Of a stretch of DNA of 32,859 nucleotides, positions 27,077 through 32,859 are shown piece by piece. Where the stretch lies: NCBI GenBank assembly GCA_902542505.1, contig CACBUI010000007.1, positions 1 through 32,859 of the forward strand, read 5' to 3'. The notes below the pieces were generated by a model, which was not told the DNA's origin, made no database searches, and saw only the letters and a list, made by a program, of their open reading frames with translations. How positions within the stretch are numbered: position 1 is the first letter of the stretch; every line of letters starts with the position of its first letter. The position numbers and the translations under genes were made by a program. The DNA is from an uncultured Alphaproteobacteria bacterium. Lineage in GTDB: Bacteria; Pseudomonadota; Alphaproteobacteria; HIMB59.

Positions 27077-27709
27077 ATGTCAAACTATCAATTATTTCAA
27101 AATGATCTGCCAAATAAAGTTTTAAAGTCTTTTAAAGGGGACATCTCTATTGACACAGAAACACTCGGTTTAAACATTAAAAGAGATAGGCTGTGTCTAA
27201 TTCAATTGAGAAATGAGACTGATAAAAAAGTGTACTTAATAAAATTCGAAGAGGACTTGTCTCCAAAATTATCAAAAAATATAAAAATGTTATTAGAAAA
27301 TAAAAGTCATACAAAAATTTTTCATTTTGGAAGATTTGATATGGCGGTATTGAAAGAAAATTTAAAAATAAATGTTAAAAATATTTTTTGTACAAAGATT
27401 GCCTCAAAATTAACCAGAACTTACTCCTCAAAACATGGTCTCAAAGATTTAGTTTCTGAAATATTAGATATTCAATTAGATAAAACAGAACAGTCATCAG
27501 ATTGGAGTAAGAAAAAACTCACTAAAAAACAAATTGAATACGCTATGAATGATGTTTTGTATTTGTCAGAAATAAAAACTACACTTAACAATAAATTGCT
27601 TAGTCAAAATAGATTAAAAATTTTTAAATCAATAATGAAGTTTATGGAAGTAAGGGTTGATTTAGATCTTCAAGGGTGGGAAGAAATAGACATATTTGCA
27701 CATAAATAA
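27077..27709 (+). CDS. rnd: RNase D-like 3'-5' exonuclease (short form)
   Basis: A 210-residue DEDDy-type exonuclease. The catalytic acids are Asp26 and Glu28 (IDTETLGL), Asp88 (FHFGRFDMA) and Tyr155/Asp159 (YAMND). It lacks the C-terminal HRDC domains of E. coli RNase D, which is normal for the short alphaproteobacterial form of about 205 residues. It trims 3' ends of tRNA and other stable RNAs. TAGG lies just before ATG 27077. It begins the run RNase D-kdsD-lptC-lptA-lptB, an order widely kept in alphaproteobacteria, and stops 3 bp before kdsD. Confidence 0.92.
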   Translation: MSNYQLFQNDLPNKVLKSFKGDISIDTETLGLNIKRDRLCLIQLRNETDKKVYLIKFEEDLSPKLSKNIKMLLENKSHTKIFHFGRFDMAVLKENLKINVKNIFCTKIASKLTRTYSSKHGLKDLVSEILDIQLDKTEQSSDWSKKKLTKKQIEYAMNDVLYLSEIKTTLNNKLLSQNRLKIFKSIMKFMEVRVDLDLQGWEEIDIFAHK

Positions 27710-27712
27710 TTA

Positions 27713-28660
27713 ATGAATAGATCCAAAATAAAAAAAGTAGGACAAGAAGTAATTAACTTAGAGTCTATTGCTTTGTCAAGACTCTCAAAAAGTTTGGATA
27801 AGGATTTTGTAAATGCTGTAGAATTAATTTCAAAACAAAATGGTAAAATAATTATTTCAGGAGTAGGTAAAAGTGGAAATATTGCTGCCAAAATCGCAGC
27901 ATCATTTACTTCTACAGGAATACCAGCAATTTATTTAAACCCAGTTGACGCCAGTCATGGTGATATGGGTATAGTAGAAATAAACGATGTTTTGATAATT
28001 TTATCTAATTCTGGAGAGTCACATGAATTAGCAGATTTAATAAATTTCAGTAAGAAAAAAAAGATAAAAATCATTTCAATAACTTCCTCAAAAAAGAGTT
28101 TGTTATCAAAAAATTCGGACATTAATTTAATATTACCTAATCATTTAGAGGCAGATAAATTGCAAATAATTCCTACAACCTCTACTACAATGTGTTTGGC
28201 TCTTGGTGACGCTCTTTGTTGTTCAGTATTAAGTTTAAGGAAATTCGATAAAAAATCTTTTAGTGAACTGCATCCAGGTGGAAAAATTGGAAAAAAATTA
28301 AAAACTCTTAATGAAATTATGGATACTGATATTCCTATTATTCAATCAAATTCATCAATAATTGATGCTGTTTTAATCATGACTGAAAAAAAATACGGTT
28401 GTGTTGTGGTTTTAGACAAAAGTAAAAAAATAAAGGGTATTATTACTGATGGTGATTTAAGAAGATCAATTGCAAATATTGATATGAAAGAGAAAGCTAC
28501 TAGCATTATGAAAAGTAGACCAATAGTAGCAAAAGGAGATTTGTTAATTTCCTCAGCTATTGTCCTTATGAATAAATATTCTATTACAAGCCTTATTGTA
28601 GCAAGCCAGAATAAACCAATTGGCATTGTTAATATAAAACAATGTTTAGAAAATGATTAA
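27713..28660 (+). CDS. kdsD: Arabinose-5-phosphate isomerase (KpsF/GutQ family)
   Basis: A 315-residue enzyme that makes arabinose 5-phosphate from ribulose 5-phosphate, the first step to Kdo of the lipopolysaccharide inner core. An N-terminal SIS domain has GVGKSG (50-55), the SHGDMG loop (81-86) and SNSGES (98-103). Two CBS domains follow (about 200-315; MDTDIPIIQSNSSIIDA and MKSRPIVAKGDLLISSA mark their starts). The length is typical for the family. The stop overlaps the lptC start by 8 bp, linking Kdo supply with LPS export genes. Confidence 0.96.
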   Translation: MNRSKIKKVGQEVINLESIALSRLSKSLDKDFVNAVELISKQNGKIIISGVGKSGNIAAKIAASFTSTGIPAIYLNPVDASHGDMGIVEINDVLIILSNSGESHELADLINFSKKKKIKIISITSSKKSLLSKNSDINLILPNHLEADKLQIIPTTSTTMCLALGDALCCSVLSLRKFDKKSFSELHPGGKIGKKLKTLNEIMDTDIPIIQSNSSIIDAVLIMTEKKYGCVVVLDKSKKIKGIITDGDLRRSIANIDMKEKATSIMKSRPIVAKGDLLISSAIVLMNKYSITSLIVASQNKPIGIVNIKQCLEND

Positions 28661-29081
28661 CAATTTAACTAAAAGAACTAGAAATATTTTTATAATTTTT
28701 ATATTAGGACTCCAGTGTTTAATATACTTTTTTAATCAAAAACCATTAACTGATAATTATATTCAAAAGTCTATAACAGTTGAAAATTTTTCTAGTATTG
28801 TTTTGAGTAAATCTGGGATAACCAAGATTGGGTCTGAAAAATTAAATAAGATTGATGAAAATAATATCTACCTTGAAGGAAAATCATACTTAGAGAATAA
28901 AGAGTATAAGATTTATGGAAAAAATATATCAATTGATCTCTCTAAAGAAATATCTAATAGTGATGAATACGTTGAAGTAATCAATAGAATGGGGCTATTA
29001 AAAGCGCAGGGTTTTAAAAATCTTGATTATAATGGTAAAATATTTTTTAAAGGTGAAATTGAATTTGTCATTGAAAAGTAA
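28653..29081 (+). CDS. lptC: LPS export protein LptC
   Basis: A 142-residue bitopic protein with one N-terminal membrane segment (about 11-27, IFIIFILGLQCLIYFF) and a periplasmic beta-jellyroll (SSIVLSKSGITKIGSEK... region and a KAQGFKNLDYNGKIFFKGEIEF end). LptC joins the inner-membrane LptB2FG transporter to the LptA bridge. It is shorter than the roughly 190 residues of E. coli LptC. The sequence is weakly conserved; the call leans on position between kdsD and lptA/lptB, the topology and the final FKGEIEF strand. Confidence 0.82.
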   Translation: MINNLTKRTRNIFIIFILGLQCLIYFFNQKPLTDNYIQKSITVENFSSIVLSKSGITKIGSEKLNKIDENNIYLEGKSYLENKEYKIYGKNISIDLSKEISNSDEYVEVINRMGLLKAQGFKNLDYNGKIFFKGEIEFVIEK

Positions 29082-29535
29082 ATTATTTTTTCTAATTTTG
29101 AATTTATTTTTTTTCTCAAATGCTAATTGTGAGAGTTATGTCAAAGCGGGGGAGAGCCTTATTTGGGACTCAGAAAATAAAAGCTATACCGCAAATGGTG
29201 AGGTAGAATTTAAAAATGAGAAATTTATAGCATTTGCAGATAAAATGATTGCCAAATATATAGAGGAAAATAATGATGAGATTTTCACTATAATTGAACT
29301 TTTTGATAATGTTGTAATTGAGTTTAAACAAGAAACTTTTAAGGGTGATTATGCTATATACACCCGTGATGATAATATAATTAGACTTACTGGTAATGTA
29401 TCAATTGAGTCGCCTACAAGAATACTTACTGGAAATGAATTGATTGCTGACATAGATAATAACAAAAGAATACTTAACTCAGCTAACGAAGAGTCTCTTG
29501 TTGAAGTTTTATTAGAAAATAATGCAAACGATTAA
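29065..29535 (+). CDS. lptA: LPS periplasmic transport protein LptA
   Basis: About 156 residues. I choose TTG 29065 because AAGGTGA (29050-29056) lies 8 bases upstream and the resulting N-terminus (MSLKSKLFFLILNLFFFSNANC) is a proper signal peptide, cleaved near the ANC-E junction. Earlier in-frame starts are ATG 29032 and TTG 29023, but these add residues unlike a signal peptide. The mature part is an OstA-fold with repeated beta strands (YTANGEVEFKNEKF, FKGDYAIYTRDDNIIRLTGNVSIES), the building block of the trans-periplasmic LPS bridge. The gene lies partly inside lptC (17 bp) and overlaps lptB by 14 bp. Confidence 0.85.
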   Translation: MSLKSKLFFLILNLFFFSNANCESYVKAGESLIWDSENKSYTANGEVEFKNEKFIAFADKMIAKYIEENNDEIFTIIELFDNVVIEFKQETFKGDYAIYTRDDNIIRLTGNVSIESPTRILTGNELIADIDNNKRILNSANEESLVEVLLENNAND

Positions 29536-30238
29536 ACTGATCGAAATTAGCAAAAGCTTTAAGTCGAAAAAAGCTTTAAAAAAAGTGAATATTGAGTTTA
29601 ATAGTAATAAAATTAATGGTTTGCTTGGACCAAATGGGAGTGGAAAGACAACTCTTTTTAATATTGTTACTGGATTTTTATCACCTGATGTAGGAAAAAT
29701 TTTATTAGATGATCATGATTTGAATGAAAAAAATCTTAGTTTAAGAACAAAACTAGGTATTTCATATTTACCTCAAGAGGCGTCAATATTTAGAGATTTG
29801 AGCGTATATGATAATATTTATTCAATCGCTGAATTATTTCATGATAAGGATGACTCAATTAAAATAACTGAGAATTTAATTAAGCAATTTTCATTGGGTA
29901 ATTTTCAGAATACAAAAGGAAAATTATTATCAGGGGGTGAGAGAAGAAGAACTGAAATTGCTCGAGCTCTAGCTAGTAAACCAAAATTTCTTTTACTCGA
30001 TGAACCTTTTGCAGGTATAGATCCAATAGCTATTGAGGAGGTTAAATCAACAATTTCAGTACTAAAAAAAATGAATATTGGAGTAATTATAACTGATCAT
30101 AATGTTAAAGAGGCTCTGAGTATTGTTGAGTTTGGATACATAATTTATAATGGTGAAATCATAAAATCTGGCAGTCCTAAAGAGATTACATCTGATGAAT
30201 TTGTAAAAAAAATATACTTGGGTAAGAATTATAACTAG
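29522..30238 (+). CDS. lptB: LPS export ABC transporter ATPase LptB
   Basis: A 238-residue ABC ATPase that powers LPS extraction from the inner membrane with LptFG. All motifs are intact: Walker A GPNGSGKTT (36-44), Q-loop Gln85, signature LSGGE (136-140), Walker B FLLLDE (156-161) and switch His193. The EPFAGIDP continuation after Walker B is typical of LptB. It is translationally overlapped with lptA and ends 4 bp before aroA. lptFG are not in this window, as usual, being encoded elsewhere. Confidence 0.97.
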   Translation: MQTIKLIEISKSFKSKKALKKVNIEFNSNKINGLLGPNGSGKTTLFNIVTGFLSPDVGKILLDDHDLNEKNLSLRTKLGISYLPQEASIFRDLSVYDNIYSIAELFHDKDDSIKITENLIKQFSLGNFQNTKGKLLSGGERRRTEIARALASKPKFLLLDEPFAGIDPIAIEEVKSTISVLKKMNIGVIITDHNVKEALSIVEFGYIIYNGEIIKSGSPKEITSDEFVKKIYLGKNYN

Positions 30239-30242
30239 TTTT

Positions 30243-31541
30243 ATGCCGCTAAATTATAAAAGTTTAATTAAAGGCTCATATTTTCCACCTGGTGATAAAT
30301 CAATTAGCCATAGAATTTTAATATTAGCCGGACAGGCTATTGGTAGATCAAAAATATATAATTTATTAGAAAGTGAAGATGTTATTAACACCTTAAAAGC
30401 AATGAGGCTATTGGGGGGGAATATTGTTAGAAAAGATAAAAACTATGAAGTTTTTGGCATAGCACCCGGTGGATTATTTCAACCTAAAACTAAAATAGAT
30501 TTTGGAAACTCGGGAACTGGAATAAGACTAATATGTGGCTTAATCTCATCAAATAATATCGAAGCAAAGTTAGTTGGTGACAATTCTTTGAGCAAAAGGC
30601 CTATGAAAAGAGTCACTCAACACTTATCCAGGATAGGTGCAAAAATTGAATTAAGAAAAAAATCATTTCCGCCAATTAGTTTAAAGGGAATTGGAAATGC
30701 TGTACCATTGACATTTGAAATACTTATCCCTTCAGCACAAATTAAAAGTGCAATTATGTTGTCAGCTTTGAACACTAACGGGACTATTAAAATTAAAGAG
30801 TTTAAAACGACACGGGACCATACTGAAAATATGCTTAAGTCAATGGGATATAACATAAAAGTTAAAGAAAATTCTGTGCACAGGTATATAGAGATGAGAA
30901 ATAATAAGGACCTTAAAACTATTGATTATAAAGTGCCAGGAGATCCTTCTTCAGCAGCTTTTTTTATTTCTGCAGCATGTTTAAAACCTGGGTCTAAACT
31001 TGTTGTCAAAAATATGCTTTTTAATAAGACAAGAGTGGGCTTCATCAAGACTTTAATTAAAATGGGAGGAGATATAAAAATAATAAGTAAAAGAAAAATT
31101 CATAATGAGTATATTGCTGATCTAAAAATTCATCAAAAAAGAAATTTAAAGTCAACTATACTTGAGCCAGAGGACATACCATTACAAGTGGATGAAATTC
31201 CAATTTTATCTGTAGTTGCTTCATTCGCAAATGGCTTAACAGTATTTAAAGGTCTAAAAGAACTGACAGTAAAGGAGAGTAATAGATTGTTACTCATACA
31301 TAAAAATTTAAAAAAAATTGGCGTCAAATCTTTAATAAAAAATTATGATTTATATATATATGGTAACTATAATTTAAAAAAAGGAGGTGGTATTATTAAT
31401 CATAATGATGACCATAGAATAGTAATGTCCTTTTTTATTGCAAATATGATTTGTAAAAAAAATAACGTTATAAAAGATAAATCCTGTGTAAAAACAAGCT
31501 ATCCAACGTTTTTCAAACATATATCGCAATTTAGTAATTAA
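30243..31541 (+). CDS. aroA: EPSP synthase (3-phosphoshikimate 1-carboxyvinyltransferase)
   Basis: A 432-residue enzyme of the shikimate pathway, joining PEP to shikimate 3-phosphate on the way to chorismate. Visible motifs are PPGDKSISHR (15-24, with the shikimate-3-phosphate-binding Lys19, Ser20 and Arg24), FGNSGTGIRL (about 84-93), a GDPSSAAFF loop and a DEIPILSVVASFA segment holding the catalytic Asp. An ESNRL segment follows. The length is normal. It begins 4 bp after lptB and is followed, 68 bp on, by rpsA. Confidence 0.95.
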   Translation: MPLNYKSLIKGSYFPPGDKSISHRILILAGQAIGRSKIYNLLESEDVINTLKAMRLLGGNIVRKDKNYEVFGIAPGGLFQPKTKIDFGNSGTGIRLICGLISSNNIEAKLVGDNSLSKRPMKRVTQHLSRIGAKIELRKKSFPPISLKGIGNAVPLTFEILIPSAQIKSAIMLSALNTNGTIKIKEFKTTRDHTENMLKSMGYNIKVKENSVHRYIEMRNNKDLKTIDYKVPGDPSSAAFFISAACLKPGSKLVVKNMLFNKTRVGFIKTLIKMGGDIKIISKRKIHNEYIADLKIHQKRNLKSTILEPEDIPLQVDEIPILSVVASFANGLTVFKGLKELTVKESNRLLLIHKNLKKIGVKSLIKNYDLYIYGNYNLKKGGGIINHNDDHRIVMSFFIANMICKKNNVIKDKSCVKTSYPTFFKHISQFSN

Positions 31542-31602
31542 TTTTTCTTGAAAAACATTCATAAAACTTTAAAAGAACCTAACTTAACTTGAAAGGTAAA
31601 TA

Positions 31603-31620
31603 ATGAATAATGATATCTAA
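31603..31620 (+). other. Five-codon open frame overlapping the rpsA start
   Basis: ATG AAT AAT GAT ATC TAA begins 6 bases after AAAGG (31592-31596), a better-placed ribosome-binding site than that of rpsA itself (13 bases). It covers the rpsA ATG at 31610 in another frame. Seen directly; whether it is translated is unknown. Confidence 0.25.
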
Positions 31621-32859
31621 TGACGAGTATAGCAAATTGCTAGACCAACAATTTCAAACTAACAACACTATATCTGCGAATAAAATAATTTCTGGAACTA
31701 TACTTAAAATAAGTGATCAACATATAACTGTTGATATTGGATTTAAAAGTGAGGGTCAAATCCCTAAAGAGGAATTTCTTAATACTGGTTCATCAGATGA
31801 TCTTAAAACTGGACAAGTAATTGAAGTATTTGTTGAAAAATTAGAAGATAGAGAAGGTAACGTAAAAGTATCTCATGAAAAAGCAATCAAAATGAAATCA
31901 TGGGAAAAGCTTCAAAAACTTCATGACAATAAAGAAAGAGTAAAAGGCTTCATAGTTGGTAAAGCCAAAGCTGGTCTTTATGTAAAGATAATGGGCACAA
32001 ACGCATTTTTACCATTAAGCCAAATCGACGTCCGTCCTGTTAGAGATGTAAGTCATTTAATTAAAACTGAAGAGACTTTTGAAATTCTTAAAATGGACTA
32101 CTCAAAAGGAAATATTGTTGTATCAAGAAAAGCAATTCTTGAAGAAAAACAAAAAGAAATAAAAAATAAAATATTAGAAAAATCTAAAAGTAACTCTGTT
32201 GTTTCTGGTAAAGTAAAGACATTTACAGACTATGGTGCTTTTGTAGATCTTGGTGGCATAGATGGCCTAGTACATTTGAGTGACATATCATGGAGTAGAA
32301 TTAGTCATCCGTCAGATGTTTTAGAAGTCGGCAAAAAATATGAATTCAAAATCCTAAAAGTTTCAGACGACTCAGATAAAATTAGCCTAGGCTATAAACA
32401 ACTAAAAGACGATCCCTGGGAAAAAATTGAAGAAAAAATTATACTTAACGAAATTTATGATGGAAAAATTACTCATATAACTGATTACGGCGCATTCGTT
32501 CAACTAACAGAAAAAGACTTAGAGGGATTAGTTCATACAAACGACATCAGTTGGACTAAAAAAAATATACATCCAAATAAAATTTTAGAGGTTGGCTTTA
32601 ATATAAGAGTTAAAATACTAGAAATTGACAAAGAGAAAAAAAGAATAAGTTTAGGTATTAAACAAACTGAGCCAAATCCTTGGGAAAATATTTTAAATGA
32701 ATACAAAAAAGATCAAATAATTGAGACAGAAATTAAAAATATTACTGAATTTGGAATATTTGCAAAACTTAATGAGAATATTGACGGCCTAATACATAAA
32801 AATGATTTATCATGGACAGACTCAAATGGTGATAGATCATTAAAAAAGTATCAAAAAGG
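31610..32859 (+). CDS. rpsA: 30S ribosomal protein S1, N-terminal part (cut by window end)
   Basis: An open frame from ATG 31610 to the window end gives 416 residues of S1, which helps mRNAs without strong Shine-Dalgarno sites bind the 30S. Repeated S1 (OB-fold) domains are seen: one near 26-95 (SGTILKISDQHITVDIGFKSEGQIP), one near 110-175, then two clearer ones with GKVKTFTDYGAFVDLGGIDGLVHLSDISW and GKITHITDYGAFVQL, and part of the next (ITEFGIFAKL). Family proteins have about 560-570 residues, so roughly 150 are missing. The start is set by reading frame; AAAGG lies 13 bases upstream. A TTGAAA (31548) with TAAAAG 16 bp later is a possible but weak promoter. Confidence 0.95.
   Translation, partial: MISNDEYSKLLDQQFQTNNTISANKIISGTILKISDQHITVDIGFKSEGQIPKEEFLNTGSSDDLKTGQVIEVFVEKLEDREGNVKVSHEKAIKMKSWEKLQKLHDNKERVKGFIVGKAKAGLYVKIMGTNAFLPLSQIDVRPVRDVSHLIKTEETFEILKMDYSKGNIVVSRKAILEEKQKEIKNKILEKSKSNSVVSGKVKTFTDYGAFVDLGGIDGLVHLSDISWSRISHPSDVLEVGKKYEFKILKVSDDSDKISLGYKQLKDDPWEKIEEKIILNEIYDGKITHITDYGAFVQLTEKDLEGLVHTNDISWTKKNIHPNKILEVGFNIRVKILEIDKEKKRISLGIKQTEPNPWENILNEYKKDQIIETEIKNITEFGIFAKLNENIDGLIHKNDLSWTDSNGDRSLKKYQK

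Noticed and set aside
31381..31390. AAGGAGGTGG inside aroA, like a strong ribosome-binding site
   Set aside because: It encodes the Lys-Gly-Gly run of AroA and no start codon with a sizeable frame follows at a proper distance.
1..32859. CRISPR arrays, insertion sequences, prophage or other mobile elements
   Set aside because: No spaced direct repeats, transposase, integrase or terminal repeats were found; the tRNA-Ser has no nearby integrase or repeated 3' end that I can see.

Overview
The window is an AT-rich, very tightly packed bacterial chromosome segment. Gene content (sarcosine oxidase plus dimethylglycine-dehydrogenase-like enzymes, a DMSP-demethylase-like protein, gltDB, the RNase D-kdsD-lptC-lptA-lptB run, an NDUFA9-like protein, aroA next to rpsA) points to a marine alphaproteobacterium with a streamlined genome, of the SAR11/Pelagibacterales or HIMB59-like type. 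This placement is inferred from gene families, base composition and many 1-8 bp gene overlaps; no 16S gene is present. No insertion sequences, phage genes or CRISPR arrays were seen, and no intergenic stretch exceeds about 115 bp.

Region 1 (1-5876, + strand) is a methylated-amine/one-carbon block. It holds the 3' end of soxA, soxG, a large FAD/folate dehydrogenase of the dimethylglycine/sarcosine type, a methylenetetrahydrofolate-reductase-like protein and a DmdA/GcvT-like methyltransferase, closed by a clear intrinsic terminator. Together they could strip methyl groups one at a time from a betaine-type compound onto tetrahydrofolate.

Region 2 (5881-9946) has a small unrecognised protein behind a good promoter, an RmuC nuclease-like protein, a GT9 glycosyltransferase, a sugar-nucleotide epimerase and, on the - strand, a GT32-like glycosyltransferase directly abutting a tRNA.

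Region 3 (9952-16573, - strand) is a translation cluster read as infC-rpmI-rplT-pheS-pheT-lepA-tRNA-Ser(GGA). It has unusual start signals at infC and a 16S-3'-end-like sequence in the infC leader.

Region 4 (16623-19341) carries a GT9 and a GT4 glycosyltransferase on the - strand and, divergently, an alpha/beta hydrolase that overlaps both neighbours. Region 5 (19338-25261, - strand) is glutamate synthase, transcribed gltD then gltB. It shares a 94-bp divergent region with uppP that holds two perfect inverted repeats over a candidate promoter.

Region 6 (25356-32859) covers envelope and housekeeping genes: uppP, an NDUFA9-like reductase, RNase D, kdsD, lptC, lptA, lptB, aroA and the 5' part of rpsA. 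These tie Kdo synthesis and LPS export together, with aroA followed directly by rpsA.
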